From Kiritimatiellia bacterium (GTDB lineage: Bacteria; Verrucomicrobiota; Kiritimatiellia; SS1-B-03-39; UBA6053), in the NCBI GenBank assembly GCA_018401235.1, contig JAGYLC010000004.1, forward strand, positions 1 through 58,292: DNA of 58,292 nt, read 5' to 3'. Numbering within the stretch: the first letter of the stretch is position 1; every line of letters starts with the position of its first letter. Of the stretch, positions 31,736-41,484 are shown piece after piece. The notes under the pieces were generated by a model. The model was not told the DNA's origin. It saw nothing but the letters and a program-made list of their open reading frames with translations, and ran no database searches. The position numbers were made by a program, and so were the translations under genes.

Positions 31736-33160
31736 ATGACGCTTCTTCCAACCATCGGACTCGAAACCCACGTGCAACTGAACACCCGCAGTAAAATCTG
31801 GTGTGGATGTGCGGTGGAGACCGCCGCTAATCCCAACACCCATGTCTGCCCGGTGTGCATGGGATATCCTGGAGCCCTTCCGGTATTAAATAAAGAAGCC
31901 GTAAAAAAAACGGTACAGACGGGTTTGATGCTGGGGTGCACGATCGCGTTGAAGAGCAAACATGATCGGAAAAGTTATTTTTATCCGGACATGCCCAAAA
32001 ATTATCAGATCACCCAGTACGATCAACCCTTGTGTCTGGGCGGCTCCTTGGAAATCGAGGTTTCCGGTCGCCAAAAAACCGTTCACATCAACCGGATTCA
32101 TTTAGAAGAGGACGTGGGAAAATCGACCCATTTGCGGGGAGCGAGCGGCATTGATTACAATCGAGCGGGAACTCCATTGATGGAAATTGTCACCGAACCG
32201 GATTTGCACAGCGAGGAAGAGGCCTTCGCCTATTTAACGGCACTGAAACGGATTTTGGAATACGGGAACGTGAGTCATTGCAATCTCGAAGAAGGCAATA
32301 TTCGCTGTGATGTGAATGTGAGTGTGGCTGAAGCGGACAGCCACATGCTGGGGGTAAAAGCGGAAATTAAGAATATGAACACCTTCCGTGGGGTACACCG
32401 GGCCTTGGTTTACGAAATCAAACGCCAGACCCGCGCGGTGGAAACGGGGATTCCGTTGGTTCAGGAGACCCGACGCTGGGACGATGACCAGGGGATGACC
32501 TCTTCTATGCGGACAAAAGAGGATGCGCACGATTATCGTTATTTTCCAGATCCCGATTTGGCTGAAATCGCTCTGAGTGCGGAGCAAGTCGAAGTCTGGG
32601 GGGCGGAACTGCCCGAATTGCCCGAGCGGCGGCGGCAACGATTTATCCGGGATCTGGAGTTGCCGGACTATGACGCGGCGGTTTTGGTCGCGGATCTGCA
32701 TGTTGCGAACTACTTCGAGCAGGTGGTGGCGGCCGCGGCTGGATCTGCCAAGGCGTCCAGCAACTGGGTGATGACCGAGGTGATGCGGGAGCTGTCGGAG
32801 AGCGGAGGTTCTCCCGCTGACCTGAAGGTGACTCCGAAAGCGTTGGGTACACTCATTCTGCTGGTGGAAAAGAAAGTTCTCAATCATGCCAAGGCGAAAG
32901 AGGTTTTCTCGTTATTGGTGAAATCCGGTGGGGATCCAGAACAAATCGTTAAAAATGAGGGGTGGGCGCAGGTGAGTGACAGTTCGGCTATTGAAGGTTT
33001 TGTGAAATCCGTCATTGACGAAAATCCTTCGGTGGTGGAAGATTACCGCAATGGTAAGCACGCCGCGTTGCAGTTTCTGATGGGACAGGTCATGCGGGTT
33101 AGTAAAGGAAAGGCCAACCCGAAAATAGTGCTGGAACTTCTCAAAGAAATGCTTGCCTAA
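31736..33160 (+). CDS. gatB: Asp/Glu-tRNA amidotransferase subunit GatB
   Basis: A 474-residue GatB, the subunit that phosphorylates and amidates the misacylated tRNA. Motifs: GLETHVQLNTRSKIWCGC, VCPVCMGYPGALPVLN (zinc site), KSYFYPDMPKNYQITQYD, DYNRAGTPLMEIVTEPD and the C-terminal YqeY-like tail domain ending GKANPKIVLELLKEML. The presence of GatCAB implies that at least one of GlnRS/AsnRS is missing from the genome. Confidence 0.96.
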   Translation: MTLLPTIGLETHVQLNTRSKIWCGCAVETAANPNTHVCPVCMGYPGALPVLNKEAVKKTVQTGLMLGCTIALKSKHDRKSYFYPDMPKNYQITQYDQPLCLGGSLEIEVSGRQKTVHINRIHLEEDVGKSTHLRGASGIDYNRAGTPLMEIVTEPDLHSEEEAFAYLTALKRILEYGNVSHCNLEEGNIRCDVNVSVAEADSHMLGVKAEIKNMNTFRGVHRALVYEIKRQTRAVETGIPLVQETRRWDDDQGMTSSMRTKEDAHDYRYFPDPDLAEIALSAEQVEVWGAELPELPERRRQRFIRDLELPDYDAAVLVADLHVANYFEQVVAAAAGSAKASSNWVMTEVMRELSESGGSPADLKVTPKALGTLILLVEKKVLNHAKAKEVFSLLVKSGGDPEQIVKNEGWAQVSDSSAIEGFVKSVIDENPSVVEDYRNGKHAALQFLMGQVMRVSKGKANPKIVLELLKEMLA

Positions 33161-33218
33161 TGGCTGTTGCTTGTTCTAGCTTACCTATATACGATTTTGA
33201 CCCACAAAAGGAACTGTT

Positions 33219-34937
33219 TTGACACCCAAGGACGAATACACACTCGAAACTCTCCGCGCAGCTGGTTTAATTGACGATGCGATCGCTGAAAAAGCGGCCT
33301 TTCTCGCGGATGAGAAAGGCATGGATGTCAGTGACGTACTGGAAGAATCCGGGATGATCACCGGAGAGGAGATTACCCAGGCCATTGCCGCGCACTACGG
33401 AATGGAAATGGTGTCTCTGCGTGATCTGGACATCCAACAGGATGTGATTGATGCGATGCCCTCGGATATTGCCCGCCGCTACGGGGTGATCCCGGTTTAT
33501 AAGCGCGACAATGAATTGACGGTGGCTATTTCAGATCCACAGGACATGGATACGCTGGACAGCCTCCGGTATACCCTGTCCTTTGACGTCGTGCCCGTAG
33601 TGGCATCCGAGAGGGAGATTAAATCCTCGATCAATCTGTTTTATTCAGGTGGAGGAATGGGGCGGGCAAGCAATGCGCTCCAGGAGCTGACCGAAGCGAC
33701 CATCGCAGGGATCGCCACGGATGAAACCGCTGAGTTGTTCGGGGACGCCGAGGAGGCAACGGAGCAGGACGCGCCGATTATCAAGCTGGTGAGTTTGATC
33801 ATCATCGAGGCCTTTCGCAGTCGGGCATCGGATATTCATGTGGAACCCATGGAAAAGCAACTTCGGGTTCGCTACCGGATTGACGGGGTATTGCAGGAAA
33901 TGGAGAGTCCGCCCAAACGGTTGCAGTCCGCCATCCTTCAGCGGCTCAAGATCATGGCAAACATGAAAATCGCCGAGAAACGGGTATGCCAGGACGGACG
34001 CATTCAAATCAACGTGATGGGCCGCGAATTAGATTTACGGGTGTCCGTGGTTCCCTCCAACCATGGGGAGTCGGTGGTAATGCGTATTCTGGATAAGGAA
34101 AGTTTGAAGCTTGGATTGCCTGAACTGGGATTCTTTACAGATGATCAGCAAACCTTCCGTTCCCTGATCCAATTAGCTGACGGAATTGTACTGGTGACCG
34201 GCCCCACGGGTTCGGGTAAAACTACCACGCTTTACTCCTGCTTGAATGAAATTAACAAACCGGACCGTAAGATTATCACCGTGGAAGACCCGGTTGAATA
34301 CCAGTTGAGCGGGATCAATCAGGTGCATGTGAGAGCGGACATTGGTTTGACCTTTGCAAATGCGCTTCGATCCATCTTGCGTCAAGCCCCGAACATTGTG
34401 ATGATCGGGGAAATCCGCGACATTGAAACTGCCGAAATAGCGGTGAATGCTTCACTGACCGGCCACTTGGTGTTCAGTACATTGCACACGAACGACGCGC
34501 CCAGCGCGATTACCCGGTTAATTGATATTGGAGTGAAGCCTTTCCTGGTGGCCTCATCTTTGCGGGGCATCATGGCCCAACGTCTGGTACGGAAAATCTG
34601 CGGTAAATGTTCGGAAACTTATAAACCGACGGAACGCGAAATGCGCCAACTGGGTGCATTGGCCGGTCAAGTGGAGGATGTGGAACTTACCCGGGGCAAA
34701 GGATGTCAGAATTGTGCGTACACCGGCTACTCGGGCCGAATTGGTATTTTTGAAATTTTCACGATTACCGAAGAGGTTCAACACCTTATTTATGAACAGG
34801 TTAATTCCAGTACCATGCGCAACAAAGCCCGAGAATTAGGAATGCGCACCCTGCGAGAAGACGGCCTGCGCAAGGTGATTGCCGGTCAAACCACCTTGGA
34901 AGAAGTCTTCAGGGTCACGCTTGGAGATATGGAATGA
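33219..34937 (+). CDS. pilB: Type IV pilus extension ATPase PilB (copy 1)
   Basis: A 572-residue GspE/PilB ATPase. The start is a TTG at 33219 with AAAGGA 6-7 bases upstream; there is no better ATG. N-terminal MshEN-like domains (about 1-150) precede the motor: Walker [14 protein letters not shown] (near residue 328), Asp box [11 protein letters not shown], Walker [16 protein letters not shown] and His box [14 protein letters not shown]. The C4 zinc site is CGKC...GCQNC. It powers pilus assembly or type II-like secretion. Before Walker B it has LRQAPN rather than the usual LRQDPD. It overlaps pilT by 4 bases. Confidence 0.92.
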   Translation: MTPKDEYTLETLRAAGLIDDAIAEKAAFLADEKGMDVSDVLEESGMITGEEITQAIAAHYGMEMVSLRDLDIQQDVIDAMPSDIARRYGVIPVYKRDNELTVAISDPQDMDTLDSLRYTLSFDVVPVVASEREIKSSINLFYSGGGMGRASNALQELTEATIAGIATDETAELFGDAEEATEQDAPIIKLVSLIIIEAFRSRASDIHVEPMEKQLRVRYRIDGVLQEMESPPKRLQSAILQRLKIMANMKIAEKRVCQDGRIQINVMGRELDLRVSVVPSNHGESVVMRILDKESLKLGLPELGFFTDDQQTFRSLIQLADGIVLVTGPTGSGKTTTLYSCLNEINKPDRKIITVEDPVEYQLSGINQVHVRADIGLTFANALRSILRQAPNIVMIGEIRDIETAEIAVNASLTGHLVFSTLHTNDAPSAITRLIDIGVKPFLVASSLRGIMAQRLVRKICGKCSETYKPTEREMRQLGALAGQVEDVELTRGKGCQNCAYTGYSGRIGIFEIFTITEEVQHLIYEQVNSSTMRNKARELGMRTLREDGLRKVIAGQTTLEEVFRVTLGDME

Positions 34938-36019
34938 GTACGACAGTCGCTTCGGAAATTACGATGGAGGATCTGCTGGCCATTGTGGTCGAAGAGGGAG
35001 CTTCCGATCTGCATATCGGGGTGGGCAGTCCGCCCGTACTTCGAATTAATGGCCATTTGAACGGGCTGGATACCGAACCATTGCGTCCGGAGGACACGGA
35101 CCGCCTGATGCGTGCGGTCACCTCCGAGGATAATGTTCGGCTACTGAGCGAAATCGGGGGTGCGGATTTTGGTTTTGGCTTTCAGGATCTGGCCCGGTTC
35201 CGGGTAAGTATTTTCAAGCAGAAAGGACATGTGGGAATGGTCTTGCGCCAGATTCCAAACGATTTACTTACGCTTGAACAGATCGGGTTGCCGCCTCAGA
35301 CCAAGGAATTGCTCTACAAACCCAAAGGGCTGGTATTGGTGACCGGACCCACGGGTTCCGGTAAATCCACTACCCTGGCCAGCATGATAAATATTGTCAA
35401 TGAGGACCGTGATTGTCATATTATCACGGTCGAGGACCCGATCGAGTTTTATCACGAACATAAACAGAGTTTGGTCACTCAACGTGAACTCGGGGTGGAT
35501 GTGGGATCGTTCAGCAAAGCGCTGGTGAGCGCGTTGCGACAGGACCCTGATGTGATTCTGGTTGGGGAAATGCGGGATTTGGAAACCATGGAAGCCGCAA
35601 TTTCCGCGGCGGAAACGGGGCATTTGGTGTTTGCGACCCTGCACACGACCGGTGCCGCCCGCACGGTGGACCGTATTGTGGATGCGTTCCCCACCAATCA
35701 GCAGGAGCAAATCCGAACCCAGTTGGCCTCCACCTTGGAGGCGGTAATCTCCCAGGTGCTGATCCCGAGGATTGACAAGGAGGGACGGGTGGCTGCCTTT
35801 GAAATCATGATGACCACACCCGGTATTCAGGCCCTGATCCGCGACAATAAAACTTTCCGTATCACCTCCGATATCCAAACGGGTGCCCGCAAGGGAATGG
35901 TTACACTCGACACCTCACTCTACACCTTATACCGCAACGGAGTCATTAGCTTTGAAAGTATGTTGCTAAAAGCGAATGATCCCGAAGCACTTGCTCAAAA
36001 AGTCCACGCCGGTTCCTAA
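34934..36019 (+). CDS. pilT: Type IV pilus retraction ATPase PilT
   Basis: A 361-residue PilT: N-terminal [20 protein letters not shown], Walker [15 protein letters not shown], Asp box [11 protein letters not shown], Walker [37 protein letters not shown], and the PilT hallmark [25 protein letters not shown](V/L). It depolymerises pili to drive twitching and DNA uptake. Placed between two PilB paralogues. Confidence 0.95.
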   Translation: MSTTVASEITMEDLLAIVVEEGASDLHIGVGSPPVLRINGHLNGLDTEPLRPEDTDRLMRAVTSEDNVRLLSEIGGADFGFGFQDLARFRVSIFKQKGHVGMVLRQIPNDLLTLEQIGLPPQTKELLYKPKGLVLVTGPTGSGKSTTLASMINIVNEDRDCHIITVEDPIEFYHEHKQSLVTQRELGVDVGSFSKALVSALRQDPDVILVGEMRDLETMEAAISAAETGHLVFATLHTTGAARTVDRIVDAFPTNQQEQIRTQLASTLEAVISQVLIPRIDKEGRVAAFEIMMTTPGIQALIRDNKTFRITSDIQTGARKGMVTLDTSLYTLYRNGVISFESMLLKANDPEALAQKVHAGS

Positions 36020-36038
36020 TCTCAGCCCCATTAACCTT

Positions 36039-37751
36039 ATGTCCGAAATTACTTTTACCGATCAACTTCTCGATCACCTGCTTGAACATGGATACGTGAC
36101 CCAGACACAGGCCACGGACGTCGTGGATGAGCACAACCGCACCGGACGCTCGGTGCGTCAAATCGTGCTGAACATGGAAATCATGACCGAGGATGAATTG
36201 CTGGAGCAACAGGCTCTGTTGATGGGAGTTCGGGTTCTGGATCTCAGCCGCCACAACATAAGCTCTGAATTAGCGCACAAACTTCCCGCCTCGCTGGCCC
36301 GAATGTACAATCTGGTGCCGGTGAATGTGGATGCGGTGGCCATGGAACTGGCGACTTGCGATTTTATTACTCCTGAACTGGTGGACGAGCTACGTTTTGT
36401 TTTGGCCATGGATGTCACATTCGTGGTGTGCAGAGAACGCGACATCAAAGAACATGTCGTGAAGTTTTATGCGGAGGACGACGATGATTCCGTCGGAGGA
36501 ATGCTGGCGGAACTCGAAAGTGAGCTTGAGGGTGCGGGTGATTTGGGGCGGGGCGGAACGAATTTGACCGAAGAGGATTTATCCAGTTCCGCCAACGCGG
36601 CCCCGGTGATCCGCTTTGTGAATTTGATTATTTATCAGGCCGTACAAGACCGGGCATCGGATATTCACTTCGAACCCTTTGAGCACGAATTCAAAATTCG
36701 CTACCGGGTAGACGGGGCTCTGTATGAGATGTCCCCACCACCCAAGCACTTGGCCCTGCCGGTCATTTCACGCATCAAAGTGATTTCCGGGCTGGATATT
36801 TCCGAGCGGCGTCTGCCTCAGGATGGCCGGATTCAAATGAATATTGCAGGCCGCCCCGTCGACTTCCGGGTCTCCACCCTGCCCACCCAATTCGGGGAAA
36901 GCGTGGTGCTCCGGGTGTTGGACCAGAGCGCGGTGGGCCTGGAGTTGGAGCGTCTGGGTATGCCGGACGACGTCTACGACAACTTCACCGAAGACATCAA
37001 CATGCCCAACGGCATCATCCTGGTGACCGGACCCACGGGTTCCGGTAAAACCACGACCCTCTATGCCGCACTCGGCCGACGGAATGAAGTGGGTGTCAAG
37101 ATCCTCACGGCGGAAGAACCCGTGGAATATGATATTGATGGCATTGTGCAGGTAAACGCCAACCATCGCATTGGCCTGACCTTCGGAAGTATTTTGCGGG
37201 CGTATCTGCGTCAGGACCCGGACGTGATTCTGGTGGGGGAAATTCGTGACCTGGAAACCGCTCAAATCGCCATTCAGGCTTCGCTGACGGGGCACTTGGT
37301 GTTCAGCACCCTCCATACAAACGACAGCTCTGGAGCGATCACCCGTATGATTGATATGGGGCTGGAACCTTTTCTGGTCGCCTCGACACTACAATCGGTC
37401 ATGGGAACCCGCCTTGTCCGTACCATCTGTAAAGAATGCAAAACTGCTTTTGTACCGGACGACTTGCAAGTGAAATCACTCGGACTCAACCGGGACGTCA
37501 TTGGCGACAATAACTTCTTCTATGGAGGTGGCTGCGATAATTGCCATGATACCGGATACCACGGACGGCGGGGTATTTATGAATATCTGAAAATAACCGA
37601 TCCTATTCGGACTCTGATCACCGAAAAGCGACCGACCGTGGTGATCCGTGACCGGGCGCGTGAGTTAGGGATGCGCACTCTACGGGAAGACGGGATTCGG
37701 TGTATCCTGGACGGAGTCACTACCATTGAAGAAATCGTTAAATACACATAA
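36039..37751 (+). CDS. pilB: Type IV pilus/secretion assembly ATPase PilB paralogue (copy 2)
   Basis: About 570 residues from the ATG at 36039 (MSEITFTDQLLDHLLEHG); the track begins inside pilT. MshEN-like N-terminal region, then Walker [14 protein letters not shown], Asp box LTAEEPVEYDIDG, Walker B DVILVGEIRDLETAQIAI and the His box [13 protein letters not shown], plus a zinc site CKEC...GCDNC. It is clearly diverged from copy 1 but appears catalytically intact. It may drive the same pilus with copy 1 or a second system; pilC follows after 79 bases. Confidence 0.9.
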   Translation: MSEITFTDQLLDHLLEHGYVTQTQATDVVDEHNRTGRSVRQIVLNMEIMTEDELLEQQALLMGVRVLDLSRHNISSELAHKLPASLARMYNLVPVNVDAVAMELATCDFITPELVDELRFVLAMDVTFVVCRERDIKEHVVKFYAEDDDDSVGGMLAELESELEGAGDLGRGGTNLTEEDLSSSANAAPVIRFVNLIIYQAVQDRASDIHFEPFEHEFKIRYRVDGALYEMSPPPKHLALPVISRIKVISGLDISERRLPQDGRIQMNIAGRPVDFRVSTLPTQFGESVVLRVLDQSAVGLELERLGMPDDVYDNFTEDINMPNGIILVTGPTGSGKTTTLYAALGRRNEVGVKILTAEEPVEYDIDGIVQVNANHRIGLTFGSILRAYLRQDPDVILVGEIRDLETAQIAIQASLTGHLVFSTLHTNDSSGAITRMIDMGLEPFLVASTLQSVMGTRLVRTICKECKTAFVPDDLQVKSLGLNRDVIGDNNFFYGGGCDNCHDTGYHGRRGIYEYLKITDPIRTLITEKRPTVVIRDRARELGMRTLREDGIRCILDGVTTIEEIVKYT

Positions 37752-37830
37752 TTCACCTTGCACATTCCCCCGAAGATAGAGTAGAGTTACATCTACCCAT
37801 GTCCCACGATTTACCGAAGGAACACTGAAC

Positions 37831-39120
37831 ATGCCAAAATATAGATTTGTCGCCGTTGACCAAAAAGGAAAAGAATATTCCGGAAACATGGACGCCGCGG
37901 ATGAGGCGGAAGCTCAATCCAAGCTGCGCGACAAGGGGTTGTTTCCCACATCCGTGACCGCGGATTCAGGCGGAGGGACTGCTAAAAAAACCGCGGCCAA
38001 AGGAAAGAAAAAACCAGCCGGAAAGCAGAGCCTGCAGAAAGAAATCACTATGCCAAGCTTTCTGCAGAAGGTCAAACCCAAGGAACTTATGTCCTTTACC
38101 CGGCAGTTGGCCACCCTGGTGAATGCGGGGCTGCCGCTGGTGAGAGGGCTGCAAGTACTAGGGCGTCAGGAAAAAAATCCGATGCTGAAACGGGCGTTGC
38201 GGGATATGGGAGATGCGATCGAGAGTGGCAGTAACTTTGCCGAAGCTTTGGTACAACACCCCCGTATTTTTGACAAATTGTATGTGAACATGGTAAAAGC
38301 CGGTGAGGTGGGCGGGGTGCTGGACAAAGTGCTGCTGGCCCTGGCCGAATTCATGGAGAAAGTCCAGAAAATCAAGAACAAGGTCAAAGGGGCGATGATC
38401 TACCCGATCGTGGTGTTGACCCTGGCCATGGGCATTATGGTTTTCCTGATGGTTTTTATCATTCCGAAATTCGAAAAAATCTTTGAAGACATCATGCAAG
38501 GTAAAGAATTACCTTGGCTGACCCGTCAAGTGGTGGCTGTTTCAGAGAATATGTTCAATGTGACCACTATTATCACCACTATAGTAGTGATTGTTGTTTT
38601 AATTATTGCATTAAGTTTCTTCAAAAAGAGCCGAAAAGGCGCGTACATGATTGACTGGAGCAAGTTGCATATGCCGTTGTTCGGATCGCTGTTTATGAAA
38701 AGCGCGATCGGGCGATTCACCCGCACCCTGGGTGAGTTGATGGATTCCGGGGTACCGGTTCTGCAGGCCTTGACCATTGTGGGGGAAACTTCCGGAAATA
38801 ATGTGGTTGAGGTTGCCGTTCATGAAGTGCATGACGCGGTGAAAGAAGGGGAAAACATTGCACCGACTCTAGACTCAACCGGAATTTTTCCGCCCATGGT
38901 GATTTCCATGGTGGAGGTCGGGGAGGAAACCGGTGAATTGCCCCAGATGCTCCGGCGTATCGCGGACAACTTCGACGATGAAGTGGATAATGCGGTTGCC
39001 GGCTTGACCTCGGTGATCGAGCCTCTGCTGATCGTGATGCTGGCGTTGATCGTGGGTACCATTGTGATTGCGCTTTTCCTGCCCCTCATCGGCATCATCG
39101 AAGGTCTGAACACGGGCTGA
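37831..39120 (+). CDS. pilC: Type IV pilus inner-membrane platform protein PilC
   Basis: A 429-residue GspF/PilC protein: N-terminal KYRFVAVDQKGKEYSGNMDA, a Lys/Ala linker (TAKKTAAKGKKKPAGK), then two homologous T2SSF domains (LMSFTRQLATLVNAGLPLVRGL ... IGRFTRTLGELMDSGVPVLQAL) with membrane spans near residues 195-215, 245-265 and 400-420. PilC couples the PilB/PilT motors to the pilus base. GAAGGA lies before the ATG. No pilin or prepilin peptidase gene follows. Confidence 0.94.
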   Translation: MPKYRFVAVDQKGKEYSGNMDAADEAEAQSKLRDKGLFPTSVTADSGGGTAKKTAAKGKKKPAGKQSLQKEITMPSFLQKVKPKELMSFTRQLATLVNAGLPLVRGLQVLGRQEKNPMLKRALRDMGDAIESGSNFAEALVQHPRIFDKLYVNMVKAGEVGGVLDKVLLALAEFMEKVQKIKNKVKGAMIYPIVVLTLAMGIMVFLMVFIIPKFEKIFEDIMQGKELPWLTRQVVAVSENMFNVTTIITTIVVIVVLIIALSFFKKSRKGAYMIDWSKLHMPLFGSLFMKSAIGRFTRTLGELMDSGVPVLQALTIVGETSGNNVVEVAVHEVHDAVKEGENIAPTLDSTGIFPPMVISMVEVGEETGELPQMLRRIADNFDDEVDNAVAGLTSVIEPLLIVMLALIVGTIVIALFLPLIGIIEGLNTG

Positions 39121-39231
39121 GGAAAGGGAAAGATGTCAGGAGTCACTGGTCAGTTGAGAATCGTAATTTCTCTACCAAAAGGCTCCTCGTGGGAGCGGGT
39201 GAAAGAGACTCATACGCCCGGCTTCCCTCGG

Positions 39232-39275
39232 AAAGACTATTTTCAGAATGCACTTGCTTTTTGAAAATAGTCTTT
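39232..39275. promoter_or_regulatory. Perfect 14-bp inverted repeat upstream of recA
   Basis: AAAGACTATTTTCA (39232-39245) and TGAAAATAGTCTTT (39262-39275) are exact reverse complements around a 16-base spacer. The right arm overlaps the predicted -35 of the recA promoter. It may be a regulator site, or a terminator after pilC, though the stem is AT-rich and only a weak U run follows. Confidence 0.65.
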
Positions 39276-39291
39276 TATACATGTGTATATA
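39261..39291 (+). promoter_or_regulatory. Candidate recA promoter with TATACA-TG-TGTATA dyad
   Basis: TTGAAA (39261-39266) with 17 bases to TGTATA (39284-39289), or 19 to TATATA, forms a plausible promoter. TATACATGTGTATA (39276-39289) is a 6-bp dyad over the -10 and could be an SOS/LexA-type operator; it does not match the E. coli or Firmicutes consensus. Confidence 0.4.
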
Positions 39292-39313
39292 CTGCAACCA
39301 ATAAGGATTCGAC

Positions 39314-40348
39314 ATGGCAACTAAAAAGAAAAAAGAAGATGGACCCACCGGAAATCTAGATACTCTGATTTCCCAAATCACCAAGCAATTTGGGGAAGGC
39401 TCGATTATGAAGCTGGGGGAGGACGAAATCAACTCCCGCAAAGTTCCAAGCATTTCCACTGGGGCCCTGACCTTGAATATTGCACTGGGTATAGGCGGGG
39501 TTCCCCGGGGACGGGTAGTGGAGATTTTCGGTCCCGAGTCCTCCGGGAAAACCACCTTGATGCTGCATATCGTGGCTAATGCCATGAAGGCGGGCGGATC
39601 CTGCGCGTTTATTGACACGGAGCACGCGCTCGACCCGACCTATGCCCAGAAAATCGGGGTGGACTTGGACAATTTACTGGTTTCCCAACCCGATTCGGGT
39701 GAAGAGGCTCTGAATATTTGTGAAGCTCTGGTTAAATCCGGTGAGTTGGATGTGGTGGTACTCGACTCGGTGGCGGCCTTGGCACCCAAAGCCGAGCTGG
39801 ATGGGGAAATGGGTCAGAGTCACGTGGGCTTGCAGGCGCGTCTGATGTCGCAGGCCTTGCGTAAATTAACCAGTGCCATTAACCGCTCCAAGACCTGCGT
39901 ACTCTTCACCAACCAGATTCGCGAAAAGGTGGGCGTGATGTTCGGCAGTCCGGAAACCACTCCCGGTGGCCGTGCCCTGAAATTCTATGCGTCCGTTCGA
40001 TTGGATATACGCCGCATTGCCACCATTAAAGATAATGCCGGAGTGGCCGTGGGAAGCCGCGCCCGGGTGAAGGTGGTGAAAAACAAAGTGGCTCCTCCTT
40101 TCACGGAGGCCGAATTCGATATTCTGTACGCGGAAGGAATCAGTTGGGAGGGTTCGATCCTGGATCAGGCCATGGACCTCAATCTCATTGAGCGTCGTGG
40201 CTCCTGGCTATCGCTTGATGGTACCCAACTGGGGCAGGGGCGCGATGCCGCCCGGGAAGTGCTGCGGGATAATCTGGAGATGCAGCAACAACTGATCGAC
40301 AGAGTCTACGCTGCGATTGAAGAAAAGAAAACCGCCGGTAAAAAATAA
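39314..40348 (+). CDS. recA: Recombinase RecA
   Basis: A 344-residue RecA that forms filaments on single-stranded DNA, drives strand exchange and triggers LexA-type autocleavage. Walker [15 protein letters not shown], Walker [11 protein letters not shown], the L1/L2 loops ([37 protein letters not shown]) and the C-terminal domain are intact; the Lys-rich N-terminus precedes IDTLISQI-like helix. AAGGA sits before the ATG. Its stop is two bases from the stop of the convergent eboE. Confidence 0.98.
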   Translation: MATKKKKEDGPTGNLDTLISQITKQFGEGSIMKLGEDEINSRKVPSISTGALTLNIALGIGGVPRGRVVEIFGPESSGKTTLMLHIVANAMKAGGSCAFIDTEHALDPTYAQKIGVDLDNLLVSQPDSGEEALNICEALVKSGELDVVVLDSVAALAPKAELDGEMGQSHVGLQARLMSQALRKLTSAINRSKTCVLFTNQIREKVGVMFGSPETTPGGRALKFYASVRLDIRRIATIKDNAGVAVGSRARVKVVKNKVAPPFTEAEFDILYAEGISWEGSILDQAMDLNLIERRGSWLSLDGTQLGQGRDAAREVLRDNLEMQQQLIDRVYAAIEEKKTAGKK

Positions 40349-40350
40349 AG

Positions 40351-41484
40351 TTAGATACTCTCCAATGCCCATTGGCACTCTGCAATCATGTTGCCGGTGA
40401 TGGAATTTCCTGCTTGAATTGACTCCGGCAAGATGTTGAAGGTGTAGGTTTCTACTTCCAGATGACGGCAGTTGGATGCACGCAGGGCTTGCCAAAATCC
40501 CCGAGTCAGGGTGTGTCGGGTGCTGCGGAGATCGGTGCTCCCCGGCCAATGAAGAGGAACGTGGGCGTGAATGCGGAGGCATCCCGCATCCAGATCAGGT
40601 GAGTGGAGCCAATCGGGTATGTCCCTCCAGGATCGACCGGTGGATGATTTCACCTGATGCAGATACACCCCGTCATCGAACTCGCGTAGGCCTTCGGGAT
40701 CGATCTCCCGGGCATCACACTCCAGAGCGGCGCTTATCTGCACTTTGGACAGGCGGATTCCGGCTTGCTCCAACTGCCGCAGGCTGGCTTCCGGGTTTTC
40801 GAATTGCATGGCCACGTGGCAGGTGTCCATACAAACTCCGATGTGACGCCGGACCAGGGGTTCACCCGCTCCGGCAGCCGCGTATAACTTCTCAAAAAAG
40901 GCAATGGCTTCGTCCGTGGTTTCCAGCAGGCAGTCCGGTTCCGGTTCCAGGCCCAGGTGTAATTCGGTTCCGGTTTCTGCTTCGATGCGTCCGAGGTGCT
41001 TGGCTATAGTAAGTAGGTGGTGGATTTGCGCGTGGGATTCAGATGGGGAGGGCTCGGGTTTGAATTTGTATCCGAGGGGGACCGTGCTGATCGATCCGGC
41101 GACACCATCCGGGAGCAGGGCCGCCAGTTGATCAAACAGGTCACAGGTATAAGATGCGCGACCAGGATTTGACCAGTCGGGAAGGTACACATTCTCTTTT
41201 ACCCGGGTGTGATGAAATGCACCGTAGGGAAATCCATTGATCGTGTAGGCGTAACAGCCCGCCTGCTCCAAATCCTGTTTAAAACGATCAAGCTGTCCGG
41301 GTTCTTTCAGATCGATGGACGCCTGATGAGCGATGCGCAGCCCCAGACCGAAAGGGGCATCGGGGCTAAGAGCCTGTTTGATTTCCGGAATCTGATTTCG
41401 CAGGACCTGCCGCACGTCCTCCAAAGATTCACCGGGGTGGACATTGAGGCAGTAACTTAAATGACGATTTTGACTTAGTTGCAT
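40351..41484 (-). CDS. eboE: EboE-like protein (TIM-barrel, xylose-isomerase-like fold)
   Basis: A 377-residue protein that I place with EboE of the ebo cluster: SYCLNVHPGESLEDVRQVL at the N-terminus, CYAYTINGFPYGAFHHTRVKENVYLPDWS, ISTVPLGYKF, LHLGLEPEPDCLLETTDE and RHIGVCMDTCHVAMQFENP (metal-binding barrel strands) and a HVHxPLHW-like motif near the C-terminus. The ebo genes are implicated in moving a metabolite precursor to the periplasm, for example in scytonemin production in cyanobacteria; the chemistry of EboE is unknown. It overlaps eboD by 10 bases and converges on recA. Confidence 0.82.
   Translation of the reverse strand: MQLSQNRHLSYCLNVHPGESLEDVRQVLRNQIPEIKQALSPDAPFGLGLRIAHQASIDLKEPGQLDRFKQDLEQAGCYAYTINGFPYGAFHHTRVKENVYLPDWSNPGRASYTCDLFDQLAALLPDGVAGSISTVPLGYKFKPEPSPSESHAQIHHLLTIAKHLGRIEAETGTELHLGLEPEPDCLLETTDEAIAFFEKLYAAAGAGEPLVRRHIGVCMDTCHVAMQFENPEASLRQLEQAGIRLSKVQISAALECDAREIDPEGLREFDDGVYLHQVKSSTGRSWRDIPDWLHSPDLDAGCLRIHAHVPLHWPGSTDLRSTRHTLTRGFWQALRASNCRHLEVETYTFNILPESIQAGNSITGNMIAECQWALESI

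Noticed and set aside
40363-40380. CCAATG-CC-CATTGG palindrome near the recA/eboE junction
   Set aside because: It lies within the eboE coding end; too short to be a terminator and no U tract.
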